Shown here piece after piece: positions 12,065 to 24,457 of a stretch of 64,000 nt of DNA. Position 1 is the stretch's first letter, and each line of letters starts with the position of its first letter. Position numbers and translations under genes: made by a program. The notes below the pieces were generated by a model. The model ran no database searches, was not told where the DNA came from, and worked only from the letters and a program-made list of their open reading frames with translations. Source of the stretch: Tetracladium setigerum (Eukaryota > Ascomycota > Leotiomycetes > Helotiales); contig PZJY01000008.1 of the NCBI GenBank assembly GCA_031472005.1, positions 2,604,001-2,668,000 on the forward strand, read 5' to 3'.

Positions 12065-12449
12065 TGATCTGTTGTTCGGTCAGCAGACCTTTTCTCGGGA
12101 GAATATGTGAGTGCTACAAACAGTGTGCTGTAAACTGTTGCAATTGCCGACTTCTTCAGTGTGACTATCGTCAGATGTACTGTATCGACCAGGAGACTGC
12201 CGACTAGATTGGGAATCTGCAGCTCCCAACTCGCAGAAATAAAATTTCAATATGGCCCCCCTAGAGGAAAAAATCATTCAACGACCCTAAAGCCTCAGAT
12301 CTTCCTAAAGGAAGCATCTGAACTTCGAGACACTTCATAAAAGGAGTGAAGTCCAACTGAGCTGTCGAATTGACGATCCAACAGTCCTCACCTCCTTCTT
12401 CGGTAATCCAGTTTCAAGATTCTTTGCATTTCCAAGAGGCATTCTCAAG

Positions 12450-13622
12450 ATGAAAGTAATATCCCTTTTTGCAGTAGTAGCAGCTGTCTCGACAGCTTTT
12501 GCCTGACTCGAGCAGCCTCCAACCACCGCTAATCCTAACACAATCTCACTATATTCATTGTGGGTGATCGCGCCCGCTGCCACCACTTGCGAGGCCATGA
12601 TCGCCGGCGCGGGTATCACGCTGACGCAGTATAAGACTTATATACGACTACAGCTGAAGACATCCTTTATACATCTGAGAATGAGAATTTTGCTGACTTA
12701 AAATGCCTAGAACCCTACTTTGGCCAATACCTGCACACACGCCACAGGAAACTCGTATTGTGTTGAGAACAACTATGGTCTTTCCGTCCCTGGAACCACA
12801 TTGTCGGCTACTACCACTGCCCCTGTAACAACGGGCAATGGTTTAGTGACCCCGATGCCTATTCAGACCGGCATGATAACCTCTTGCAAGACTTTTTACT
12901 TCGTACAGACTGGAGATGGCTGCCAAATTATTGCCACCGCAAACGGCATCACATTGGAAAACTTTTACGCTTGGAACCCTGCAGTAGGCAGCACATGCAC
13001 AACATGTAAGCAGAACCTCCAGTTTGTGATGTTTCTCGTCCGAAAGAACTAACACTTGTTTATAACTAGTATGGGCGAATACATATGTCTGTGTCGCGAT
13101 TCTTGGCGGCGCAACCACAACGAAACCACCAACCACTACCACAACAGGCAATGGAATTGCAACGCCGTCCCCAGCCCTTCCAGGAATGGTGACAAACTGT
13201 GACCTCTTCGAACTAGTCAAAGCGGGAGATACGTGCGCCATTATTGCTGCCAGACGAGGAGTTCTCGTGTCAGACTATTTGAAATTTAATCCGACTCTTT
13301 CAGCTGACTGCACAAATGGTCTCTGGGGAGGCTACTACGTTTGTGTTTCCATCTTCGGACACACCACCTTCACAACAACAACTACGAAAAGGCCGACTAC
13401 AACCGCGACTGGTAACGGAGTCACGACCCCGACTCCAATTCAGACAGGGATGGTCAAGAACTGCAAAACATTTGAGCTTGTCAACAGTGGGGAGATGTGC
13501 ACGATTATATCGCGGCTGCGAGAGAGATTACGCTTGCAAACTTGTATCTTTGGAACCCTGCCGTCGGAAATGCGTGCCAGATGCTGTGGCTTGGATACTA
13601 CATTTGCGTTGGATTGATCTGA
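12450..13622 (+). CDS. Secreted multi-LysM protein (stop after signal peptide, one frame break)
   Basis: The ATG at 12450 starts a textbook signal peptide (MKVISLFAVVAAVSTAFA), followed at once by TGA (12504-12506). The same frame continues into a degenerate first LysM (CEAMIAGAGITLTQ). After a region that looks like an intron with a lost donor (about 12640-12709) come three well-formed LysM units: TFYFVQTGDGCQIIA, LFELVKAGDTCAIIA and TFELVNSG... Each is followed by a Y/F-x-W/F-NP motif and a Cys. Thr-rich linkers (TTTTKRPTTT) separate the last two. The intron 13006-13069 is canonical. The last LysM needs one extra G in the G4 run at 13489-13492 and then ends at 13622. Role as for the neighbouring LysM gene. 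The stop and lost donor may mean a real pseudogene; alternatively the true start is elsewhere. Confidence 0.62.
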
Positions 13623-14241
13623 TAGAAGAGAGATGTTGTTGAATTATGGAGGAGATTGTACGATAAATAATAATGTGTTGTAAAATCTGGTTATAAGTCC
13701 ATTAGCTCTGATCCATTGAGCGTTCTTCATGTCCTTAGCTTGAAGTGAGTGTTTGACTTCTCGTGCCTTCCAGCCATACGCCACCGAATCCTAGAGGAGA
13801 ACCTTAAGCTATTCCCGCTTTACTAGCAGACCTGAGTACCGAGATCTGTTGAGACTCCAGTCGCAGTGTCCGTCTCTGTCGCTTGGGAAGAGCGAGAGGT
13901 ACCTTCTCGAATCCTCTCAAGACCTTCACTGTTGTGCTCGCGGGGGTGGTATTCTGGGGGATAGAAACGTATTGCTGCGGTATGGAGTGTAAAAAGTCGA
14001 TCCGGACCACAGTACATTGCCTGACTTATGGCACTTGGTCTTTAGACTCCGCTGAAAATATGTTACATGACATAGAAAGTACAGTGCTTGGGAGCCCTGC
14101 TCCAGCATTGTTTACCAAAACTCATGGACCGTGAATAATGTTTTGAGCATTTGATATTACAGCTACGCGGAAACAATACCAACAAAGGAATCAACAAAAC
14201 TAAGCTGAGCCTGGCTTCTTCTACTCGGATACCTCCAATTC
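13623..14241. other. Intergenic
   Basis: 3' side of both the LysM gene (plus) and the SAT4-like gene (minus). Frames at 13804-14134 have no domain or splice support. Confidence 0.5.
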
Positions 14242-15444
14242 CTAAGGCATAGCAATGTTAGTTTGCCCACATATCTCCCCTTCACTTATAGATCTATCAC
14301 CCCGGGGCATTTGAGAACCAATATTAACTTGAGATTTCACCTCAGAGGACCAGTCTGGAATTCGAAAAGATTGACCGAGGGCTGTTGGATCACAGGGTTG
14401 ATCGCCGGCTGATTGGAAAACAGATATATGGAGACGGCGCATGAATGGTCGTAATGTCATAGCAGAGGTCGCAGTCAGAGCCAGGCCTACTTCAGCGATG
14501 CACCAGATTGCTATATCTGCGATGGCAACTCGAAACTATGTAAGTGAAAAGCAATATAGCAAAAGCTCCGCTCGGACACTTACAGAGGTAGTCCGTGGTA
14601 CTTGTGAATAGGATAAGATATCGTAAGCGAACTATAACAGCAATCGTTGCACTTGAACGCTCTTTTAGCTGCTAGGACGTCGATTGAAGGTTGGGTAGTA
14701 CCTACAATAATCCCAAGCTCATCGTCATCATCGCGATGATCCGGACGCGTCTAGGCAAATGCAACTTCCAAATTACCAAACAAGGAATTGTAAAAAAGAT
14801 AGCATCCAGAACAAGACTGGCAGCCGAGGTTGCATATGAGATGTATGTCAAAGTGATCATAGGTATACAAGACCCTCTCACTTCAGGATTAAAACGATTC
14901 CAGACATAACTCATAGGAGTACATTCGACAATTGCGCATACTAGGGCTGCTAAGAGTGCGCCCAGGTTGAGAAACATCGACGCCCAAATCGTGTAGATGT
15001 ATCGTCGAGCAGTAACGATTCGCAAGACTGCTACCGCAATACCAACTCGGATGATGGCAGCGACGAAGATATAGAGAATATAACTCAGCTGAATATACTT
15101 TGAATGACGTCAGAGGAGTGGAGAAGCTAGATTGACAGTTGAGACTTACCATCATTCCATCAATCATTCCTTGCATAGTAGTATCCTTTAGGCGTTTGCC
15201 TAAGCCGGCTTGACATCCTTTGAATACGAGACCTTGGGATGCGAGGAATAAACACTAAAAAGTCAGCTGAAGACACTCAAGTACATTCACAACATACCAT
15301 GGCAATAGCCATAAGGGTATCATCCCATCCATATGTCTTCGTAATATAGATCCTGGTGAACAACCTGAGGCTCAGAAAAAAGACCCCAGTGACGCAGAAA
15401 AAAATTGAAATTGTAAGAAGTTCGGGAACTTTTGAATCCACCAT
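14242..15444 (-). CDS. SAT4/rhodopsin-like integral membrane protein (329 aa)
   Basis: Five exons (15444-15298, 15254-15150, 15088-14706, 14651-14584, 14528-14242) join in frame to 329 residues. Seven hydrophobic segments are visible. Family marks are FTRIYITKTYGWDD after the second segment, a Cys-rich loop (ECTPMSYVWNRF, then RGSCIP), an AIWCIAEVGLALTA segment and the conserved LRPF before the cytoplasmic tail. This large fungal family (extracellular-loop Cys pattern, rhodopsin-like fold) has mostly unknown functions; some members act as surface receptors. The last two acceptors (TTCAAG and TTCGAG) are less usual than nearer AG sites, but they are the only ones that keep the family sequence in frame. 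The tail after LRPF is Ser/Gln-rich. Confidence 0.8.
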
Positions 15445-17829
15445 ATCGAAAAAAAAAAATTCCCGTGTAGCTAAAGTGAAGAAGAATGAAGTCCGATACA
15501 CCAGGATAGGGGATAGATATGACAGATATATGATTCCCTTTACCCTAGTTTCAGACTGCACGATGCTTCCTTTTGCTCATGTCCAATGAACGCCAATCAA
15601 TGCCAAGGCGTGGAAAAAACTATGGGGAAGGAAATCCCTCATTTTGATGTGTTCTCTGGGATTATTGGAGCCTTGGCTTGCGAGAATCAGACTTCGGTGG
15701 CGTCTCTTAACGTCAACAAACTATTCGGAAGCGGATTCCGCGGCTAACAAGATTGACATTGGATGCAGCCTCTTCTAGATACAGACGAACGTTTGAAACG
15801 GTGGACAAAAAACTGGACTGCGGTAGGGTCGTCGCGGCGCACGGGCAAAGCCACTCAGCACAACTGGCGGAGGTCCAATTACTGATAATCAACGAACCGT
15901 CTTCTGGAGTATTTTTGAGCCGTTGACTGTCTTCACGGATATATTTCTTTTCCAGCTGAGGATGGTGTATTTGAGACACGCGCTTACTCCGGAGTTAGGG
16001 CGCACTCCGGGGTTCGAGTGCCGTTGTTGCTGAAGTCATAGAGTCAGCTTCGCGTTTCAGGAGCACTACTGTGTGATCCTCCTTGCTTTTGTTGGACTCC
16101 TCCCCGCGATCTTCAGTATACTGTACAACAAATGCTATCAAGTCCATCGTGCGGGGAAGTGGGACCGGGCAATTCCAATGCCTCAATCAGCTTGCTGGAT
16201 GAGGTTAATTTATAGTGGCGTATTACTATACATCAAGTTTTAGACATTACTCGGCGGGGCATTGGCGGGACTTATTATAGGGAATGTTTCAGCATAGGGG
16301 CACTTTTCAGTACAGAGGCTAAACTATTACTAGAGTCTCGCCAAGAATTAACCAGCAATGAGCTGTAACCAGCCTCGCTCCCAGGACCTCACGTGTTCCC
16401 AGAGGCTGACCCGCTCCTGGGACTATGTTCGTAACATTTTACTTAACTTAACTTAAATATTTATTATTTTAATAATTATCTTAAACTATACTTAAAATAT
16501 ACTTATCTCTCCTAATAAGTATTAACCTAACTTAACTATTGACTTACGAGTGTATAGTGACCGTTACATCGCGCCGGAGTATTATTTTTTATCGTGCCTA
16601 AAGCGATTTCAGGGTACTTTACGTAGATTCTTTTTGCACCCTATCCAATCGATCGAAGCTCGCAGATCCGGGTCCGTAAAGTAGGGCTTAATTCGCAATT
16701 CTTTTGTCGAGGAGCCATCTTGATCTGATCCGATCGAACCTATACCGTAGAAGTATTATGTTTTCAGTAGGAGGTGTTATACAGAGCGCATGCTACTCGA
16801 CCCTCATCCGTACAAGTAAAAGCTTGGTATTACCTTGGCGGCAAGTGGGGGATTCAGACTTTTGTCACCCCACTGTAATCAATTATTTCTGATTAGATTA
16901 GAATAGTAATCTGATTTCCTGGTGATTTTTTATTCCACTGAACTGTATCAGAAAGGTAGACACTCTGCTTTGGACAACAGGCGAGACACGTACAGAGTAT
17001 AATTTGGTAACTGAAGGCTGTTTCGATCTCAATAGCTTGTATACGAAGCACCTTTGTGGCTAGCTGACTATGCTACTCACGGTAGTAGCGACCTTGTAAA
17101 GTCGAGAGAGCGCTATTTCTCACGCGATATAAGCATTCGTGGCTTGATGTTGACTCGTCCTGGCTGGCTAGTTGAAACAGAATTCGTTCATCTAGTGACA
17201 ACGTTTTTCTGATAAGATGTACTGAGCGGTCAGAAGGTTTGTAGCAAAATCGTAAGCCAACTACTGCGCATTAACTCTGCCATAAGATACCTATTCGCTT
17301 CAGGTACTTAATGGATTCAGGCACGATCAAGGCATACCAAGCATTCCGGCATAGTTCAAAGCCACTTCCGCACCAGCATTCTAATATGAGTTGTCACAAT
17401 CTCTAAAGCAGCGGTCTGGCTGCGAAAGACCATTTCTCCACACAAATACCATCTCATTGCTTTTGCTCAGCTACACAATTCAGCTGCACCGCCTATTCTA
17501 GCAGTAGTTAGATCTGAACATGGCGCCGCAATGGCAAGCTGGCATGTATGGTACGAAGTATGCGTACGCCCTCACACGTTTCTGGTGTTGTGAAGCGAGT
17601 TTCTGATTAAAAATCTGCAAGGGATGGTTAAGATACAGCTGTGGTAGACGTGGGAGTCGTCGTTTCTTACTTCGGTAGCTCTCTCCGAAGAATCCCGGAG
17701 AGGGGAGACTAGAATATAAGAATAACCGATCGGCATACGAGTACTCGGAGTCAAAGAAATTCACCAGAGCAAATCACACCTTCATTCCATTCACCCATAT
17801 CCATTTCAGACATATACATTCAGCAGAAG
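15445..17829. other. Intergenic region with an AT-rich island
   Basis: Weak minus-strand frames at 15713-15979 and 15995-16186 have protein-like composition but no motif or convincing splice. The rest is non-coding by eye. A CA/TA-rich microsatellite lies further on, inside intron 1 of the next gene (about 17891-17911). Confidence 0.5.
16430..16543. repeat. AT-rich island with CTTAACTTA motifs
   Basis: About 110 bp of almost pure A+T, with overlapping ACTTAACTTAACTTAAAT and later CCTAACTTAACTA. Surrounding DNA is near 45-50% GC. It may be the eroded remnant of a mutated repeat; a similar motif recurs near 49330. Confidence 0.4.
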
Positions 17830-20450
17830 ATGAGTGGAGGACCTACACTCGAACGGGTAAGGTTCAAGTCCTTTCTGTGATCTTACGAGTCCACACACAC
17901 ACATATATATACTCACATCTCAAGCAGGTAACACTCGAAAACCCACTAGTGCCCTTGCGCTATGCAAATAACAGCACCGTACTTCCCGCCTTCGCTCTGC
18001 AGAGGATAGTGATATGGAGTAACGATGGCACAATCGATGGTGTATGCACTCCTGCAACTTTTAGCTACGAATATCCCTTCTCTCTGATGTTTCGGTTCAC
18101 CCAAGGTATTGGAGACGATACAACGGCATCATGGAACTTCACAAATGCCAAACTGACTCCCGCCGCTCATGATGCAAACTCTACCTTCTATGGAGGGTCT
18201 GTGCTTGACACGGTTGGCACCTCCGTGGCCAGCCTCTCGTATGTAACGGAAAATGGAATTCCATACGCGGAGATATGTGTCGAAATTTGCTCTCCCTATT
18301 ACGTTGCTCCGTGGGGATTCTCTCGTAAGGTCGACTGGACGCTTACTGGATTGACCTCAAGCACTGGATCATTGACGCTGCAACCTTTCACTATTCCTAT
18401 GGCACTATTCGGACTTGTGCAAGACATTGCCCCATACTACCAAGTCGAACGTATACCGGTCGAATTTCTTGAGCTCATGGTCCTACCTTCATATAAGAAC
18501 AGTTTCTTTACGAACTTGAAGGATTGGCAGCAATGGGTTGTGAACCTTTGTTTTAGATCAACGAATGACACGGTGTTCAATATGAACATAGACTATCCGA
18601 ACGCAATCCACTCGTACAGATATGATACCTTCCAAGGGTGTGCCCAATATGTGTATGATAGTAACCAGAAGATTTTCAACTTGGACGCCTGGTTGCACAA
18701 TCGACAGAAACCTCAGAAGAGCTACAATACGGTCAATTGTTATGATCAGTCAGCACTAGTGCAGATCGCTCTTGCTCTTGGTACCCGTAAGTACTACAAG
18801 GCGGTTTGCTTTCTGATTATATGGCTTTAAACCCTTCTAAAAGTGTATTTTGGACCGCTGACATTAATTCCTAGCATGGACCTTTCTTGATCAAAATGGA
18901 TCGCCTGTTATGGTTGACGGGAAGCCGCTCAAAAGCGTAGGTAGGATCTGGAAAGGTGCTTTTGGATACATCCCGACATCCGACCTCGTGGGTTGGGGGC
19001 TAACAAACAACCCTTTCAACATGGATGGGCAACTTCCACTTATCACTACGAGTGCCAATGCCTCTCAAAGGACGTAGGTTAATTCCTTGCTCCGTCTTCG
19101 CTTCCAGAATAGTGGAATTCGTTTCTATCACTAAGCTAAATGGAAAGGGTGTGACGAATGATATTCTCATAGACTGATATACTTATAGATTGTTTAAAAA
19201 CCATTCTTGGACCTATATTCGCACAGGTCCAGGTACTACAGGGGACCAATTTATTGCAATTGACGCCTGCGCTTATGTCAACGATTTCAAATCCTTAGCC
19301 GTCTATCTTGACGATCATATTGATGGGGTAGCAACACGAGCTGGCGCAGCTGCATATGTAAAAGAAAAAGGACTCACTGGTAGTTTAGCTGACGCATGGC
19401 TAAACTGGAATCCGAACAAATTTGAGATCTGGAACGGAATTGAAAGCACCATAGTACAGTATACCGTCCCAAAACCTTCCGACAGGCATGTCTCTAGCGA
19501 GATTTCACAAATCTTCCCAGAACTCAAACCTAAAGTTGCACCAAAAACGACAAGCAGACTCGACGTTGAACCACAAGATCTATTCACTACAGCATTTGGT
19601 ACGTGAAATTAGCAATTTACAAATTGATACTGCTGACACTTAAGATATAGCCGCCATATCTGGCACTCCAATCTCCAATCCTCTGACTGACGGACCAAAT
19701 GTTGGTCCAGATGCGACATTATTTGAGCGTTCTATAGACACTAGTGATGGCGGCATACTTCACATGGCAGTCGTTGTGTGCCTCAGCTTTATCGATGCTC
19801 TTGCTTATGTCGCCTATGATATGCAGACTATGACCGCTTCGCTTACAGACATCTTCAACGTTGCGGGTAAGACCAACACTGTAGACACTTTCTCTGTTGG
19901 ACCTGCCGCCAGTGGCAATGCCGGTTTTCTGGTCAAGGACAACATATGTGTCTCGTAAGTATTTAGCATGAGTGGAATCGAGCATGATAGAGGACTGATG
20001 ACATAACTCAGGTTCGTGAGTACTGGAACAACTGATCCAAGTAATATCAACTCCGCAATGACAGCGATTCAAAACTTTTGGGCAAATACCGCGGCAAGAG
20101 ATTGGAGTGTGGGACATTGGTCTGATATTCACTACGACGTGCCTGAGCAGGTTACATTTGGACAGACGTTCAACATTACCGTGACCGCTCCTGGGATTGC
20201 AGAGATGAATCTGACGTTCAGCGATGCTGTAAGTCCCGGTAGCGAAGTCTAATGGTTTCAAAGTCTTAACTAACGAGTTTTGTCACAGTCAATTACCCTT
20301 GAAGCTCCGCCAACGACTACCGGCGACACCTGGGTCTATAGCTGCAAAGTGCTAAACGTCAGTGCCAAAACCACTGCAACATTTGCTCTCGCTTGCTCGA
20401 AATACTATTTCACGCTGAGTTGGGAGACTCTGATTAAAATCGTAGGGTAG
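17830..20450 (+). CDS. Transglutaminase-like fold protein with Cys-His-Asp triad (725 aa)
   Basis: Seven exons (17830-17856, 17928-18786, 18875-19073, 19189-19598, 19651-19954, 20012-20228, 20289-20450) join in frame to 725 residues, all with canonical GT-AG introns and no break. Residues about 275-390 resemble a transglutaminase/papain-like core: Cys280 in TVNCYDQSALVQIALALG, His367 in FKNHSWTYI and Asp387 in FIAIDACAYV. The order and spacing suit that superfamily (catalytic Cys at the start of a helix, then His and Asp on strands). The N-terminal 250 residues look beta-rich. The C-terminal 80 residues read as an Ig-like beta domain (VTFGQTFNITVTAPG). There is no signal peptide or membrane segment. 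Activity (protein crosslinking, peptidase or peptide N-glycanase-like) cannot be told. I know no named family member, so the call rests on the motif pattern. Confidence 0.6.
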
Positions 20451-21538
20451 GGCCGCTTAGGCGGGTGCCGCTTGGGAAATTTACAGTCAAGTAGTGACGC
20501 CATATGATGCCTATTATTCATCAGATCAGGTGTTTGAGAATCATAATATCCATTGACCTTATGTCATGCTTCCTTGAGAAAGTCCTTCATCATTCGCATT
20601 ACACTGACGTCTTGGACCGTCCCTATACCGAGCCCAATAAACAAGAAACCGGAGACGAGCACCCGGCACCTGAACGGCCACACTAAATCGAATTACATGA
20701 TCAATTTCGCACCAGCCCATCGTGTCTGTGCTGTATGTGTCTGTTCAAGTGGTCTCTTTTTGAGAAAAACTTTCCCTCCCGGACACGACAGAGTATTTAC
20801 ATTCCACCACCGGACAAGTGATGGAGGCCCTGTTTCAAGATCTCGCCAAAAGAGAAGAAAGTTAAAACGGGGAAAATCACAGAGCTTCACAAAGTCCATA
20901 TGACCCACTTCCTTTGGCATGCCCCTTAGGACGATCGATCTCTTTTGCTCGTCCCTTGTCGGACTTGATTCTTATTGACCCCTTGAAGCCATCTATCAGA
21001 CTACTGAAGAATCGTGCTATAGCAGGAGATGATTTCTAGATCCTCAGGAGATTACAGCGAGGCTATGGGGAGATGGTTGTATGAATAATTTCTGTTGCAG
21101 TGGAGTTCAGATCAGCACACCGGTCCCGCATTCTAGTTATATACAAGCTCTGCTCGCTGTTGAGCGCCACAGGATTTCAGCACAAGACCCCAAACCAGGC
21201 ATATTTGCTGGTAGGATATCAAACGTAGACCAAAATTCCTGGTCCCTATGTGATATGATGGGATTTGTGGAAAGTAGCAAGAAGAAACTAATGCCATCAG
21301 AAAGTTCGCATTCGGGGTATCGCCTGAGCCTTTGGTAAGATCTGAGATGGAAAAATTAGCTGGGTGGTCTTAGAAGGTACGAGTAGGTATGCTTACCTCA
21401 TGAAATACCTTTTGTGGTCGTGATGGTAAGATGACTAGAGTTCAAGTCATCTCGATGAGGTGAGGTTAGGCATCGAGCAAAAATATACTATACCTTGGCA
21501 AGTAAATTTAAGTTGACTTTTGATTAATCCTTCCAAAA
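20451..21538. other. Intergenic
   Basis: 3' side of two converging genes. Frames 20553-20903 and 21081-21338 show no domain. Confidence 0.5.
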
Positions 21539-22521
21539 TTACCCTTGATATAAAGGTTTCGAACTGGCTCCATCATAAAGTTTGTACTTCAACTCATCTA
21601 AATCGACCCCATCAATTGTCCGAACATTCAACGGCCGGAGATCCTCTCCTTCATGGAGAACCTCTACACAAACAGAAGTACCGCAAATCTTACAGAAGGA
21701 GTGTAGTGATTTGTCGTTGAGAAAGGCGTAGCCAACAAGGTTATTTTGGCCCTGTAGATTGACAGATGATGCTGAAGGATACACGAAAAGGTCTCCGTTC
21801 TAGGCTTGTTAGCAGGATGAGATGACTGATGGAATTAACGCACTCTTGAGCAAAGACTGCAGTTGCATTTAACGACTTCTTGTTCGTTGAGTGGCTTCAT
21901 TTTGACGGCATAGGTGATGGCACCACAGTGACAGTTCCCGAAATAATCAACCAGTTTGTTCTGAACCTCTCCACGAAAGGGAGCAGAAGGAAACCCAGGA
22001 GGCTCATATGGTGATCCGATCGTAAGGCCTGGGAATAACTTCGGCGTGAGAGCTTCAAGATCTACGTCCCGTAACAGTCGTATCTACCGGAGTCAGCCCA
22101 ATTCTTTTGCCTTTGGTAAGGGGACCGACATTTATCCCATTTACTTCTGAACTCTTGCTTTTGCTCATGATAGAAGAGCCGCATTTGGGACAGAACTATT
22201 ATCAGTTAGTCGCAGGCCTTGAATGAGATTTTATGAAATATTGACCAGGTGTGCCTGAGTCTTCTGCCCAAACTCATATTCCGTCAGAGCTCCCTCGCCA
22301 ACTTCAATGGATAACTGTTCATTTGATACTGGATATTTCCAGAGAATTCCGTTCTTCCTCAATGTATTAGAGATGGAGCAGCTTGAAGACGTGGGAAGTC
22401 AAACCTTCAGGCAGAAGCTGCACTCACACTTCTCAAAATTGGTCAGCTCAGGAATATTGATACTAAATCTGAATAACCCGCAGTGACAATTCCCACGGTA
22501 CTCTTTCGAATCGATAGACAT
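21539..22521 (-). CDS. Double GFA (CENP-V type) zinc-domain protein (263 aa)
   Basis: Five exons (22521-22405, 22353-22246, 22195-22130, 22083-21844, 21799-21539) join in frame to 263 residues. Two complete glutathione-dependent formaldehyde-activating (GFA/CENP-V) domains lie in tandem. Domain 1 has GNCHCG (Cys12, Cys14), CECSFC (Cys32, 34, 37) and FCPKCGSS; domain 2 repeats GNCHCG (about Cys148, 150), CNCSLC (170, 172, 175) and FCKICGTS (213, 216). These cysteines bind two zinc ions per domain. Family members bind glutathione adducts or are of unknown activity. One donor (GTCGGT at the end of exon 3) is weak, but it joins VNGIN to IRLLRDVDLEAL exactly as the family requires. Most fungal homologues have one domain of about 130-150 residues; the two-domain form is less common. 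Cytosolic, no signal peptide. Confidence 0.85.
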
Positions 22522-24457
22522 TGTTTTGTTGGGATTCTGCGAAGGAGATGTTCGGGTATTTCTGGAGCTCTGTTCCAGCCACAGGAGTGAAGGCTGCTGC
22601 ACGCAGGATAGCAGCAATGGTCTACGCTATTGTATCAACGCTGGAATCGTACCTCCTCTTTCGTGAAAGAAGGGGGCTCTCGTCTCGAAGATGGAGATCC
22701 TGAGAAGTCAATTCTAGCCTGCACCATTGATTTGTTGGAGTGAGGCATGTGACCTGACCTTCACGTGGACAGGCTGGACAGCATTACAAACACGGCCAGG
22801 TCGAATGACGTCGAAAAGCCTAGACATCTAAACAAACTTATAGGGATGGAATACTTAGGAAGTCTTCATCGTCGCCCTGTCCCAATAATCCGGATTGATA
22901 AGCTGTTGACTTCATCGAAAACCCGCGTGGCTGAAATCGACCTCAACCAACAAACACTTTGAAGCTCCCCAAGATTCTACGTTCCGAATTCGTCATTATG
23001 CATATCAGCAACCCATTCAGCCATTCTCGTGGGATAGGCTGGTCAGTGACCTATGGGGATGTCGTGAATGGCTCATGAAACAAGTCTTGTGATGCAAGCA
23101 ATCTCAATGCATACTGTATTGAGATATTGAGGAAGAGGGTGCCCACGTTGTGACACTGTATACTTTGATTCCAGCTCTCGAAAATGCCTCAAGTTCTCAA
23201 CCCTGATTATTGAATTCGTACAGTAGACACACTAGAGGGAAATGTCGGAAAGCGATGCGAGAGAGTTGAGAGCCTTCTGTGAGAGTGATAAGCCGTTGTC
23301 TAAAAATAGACGATATTCACGTGATCTGGTTGAAGCCAAGAAAACCATAGACTGTTGAAAGGAGGCTTCACTTACGTCAATTTTAAGGCAAATTATTGAT
23401 GGGATGGACCTGAATAAACGGCTTTCATCCCTCATCTCATCCTTTGGTTCCTGACTGGAAGCTTTGAGACAAAGAGGTCTTATTAACAGTGATGATTAGT
23501 GGCCGCCCTCAAGTCGTTGTTGCACATGCTCCTTTGCTTGGTTAAGCTCTATCCTTATCGGAACCTGAAACTAATGCAGGTGGGTGAGCTCTATCGCAAA
23601 TCCACCCCGCGTCTCCTCAACCATCACATCCTCCAGCTTCCATCCCGTGGGATCGCGAAGTAATTCCCGGCTATTTGTTGTCTTTGCCTTTTTGTTATCT
23701 TCTAGCGAGCCCGGTGATGGCCGAGGGCACCATTCTTTCGCCCAGCTGAGAGCAGTGGATGGAGGGTGTGATGACGGCGTTTACGATCATGGGGCTGTGG
23801 TTCTGTCCTTATGCCTTGAATGAGTGAGTGATAACGACCACCAGGTAAATAGGGACGCGTTCCCACTTCGCTCCCCATCCTCCTCCTCCTCCCCAACCCA
23901 TCAACAAACCATTGAACATCAAGTCAAGTTACTACTCTATTGTATTCCTCTATCCTCATCTTTTCATTCTTCTCGCCGGATCGTTGCTCACTGCGACCTC
24001 CCTCTCCTAATCTCCCACTCGCTTCGTCTAACACTGCTCGCCTGAGTCACTCGCCGTTTGGCACTCCGGACGCCTCTCTCCACATTCTTTGTCTCACAGA
24101 CCAAACGTCATTTCCAGCAATCACCCATTGCCCCAACAATAACAAGCATTGCAAATCACCACTTTGCTGTGTGTGGTCGGCTCTAGCTCTTTCTTTATTT
24201 GCCAATCTCATATTAAGCTCTAGCTCAGCCGCTGGTGACTCCTCCCTCCCCCAAACTCCAAACTCCAATCCAGTCATCCGGCATCAACATTCCTCGATAT
24301 AACAACCTCGAATTGCTACCATCTCTCAACTCTTCCTACGAATCTTCTTCATAACGAACGCTCTACAACTTTCCTTACCTTCTTCAACGGTTTCGTCCCC
24401 CTAGAACAAAGGTTCTCCATCAATCCATCAACACCAGGACCTCTCTCACCCTCCATC
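22522..24457. other. Intergenic and 5' leader region
   Basis: No gene recognised. From about 23580 the plus strand becomes very C/T-rich up to the ATG at 24458, consistent with the promoter and a long leader of the next gene. Confidence 0.5.

Noticed and set aside
12335..12619. Minus-strand ORF as the first exon of the minus-strand LysM gene
   Set aside because: It lies antisense to the signal peptide of the plus-strand LysM gene and has no leader or LysM features.
12640..12709. U12-type (ATAT...) intron in the plus-strand LysM gene
   Set aside because: The start ATATACG does not match the ATATCC consensus and the end is AG with an ordinary CTGAC branch; a lost GT donor or mis-modelled exon is simpler.
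14242..15444. SAT4-like gene as a pseudogene with stops and frame shifts
   Set aside because: With the acceptors TTCAAG and TTCGAG instead of the nearest TATAG and CATAG sites, all five exons join in frame to 329 residues of correct family sequence.
16005..16025. tRNA-like B box (GGGGTTCGAGTGCC)
   Set aside because: No matching A box, acceptor stem or cloverleaf around it.
17858..17875. B-box-like GGTTCAAGTCC as a tRNA
   Set aside because: It lies in intron 1 of the 17830 gene and no other tRNA element is near.
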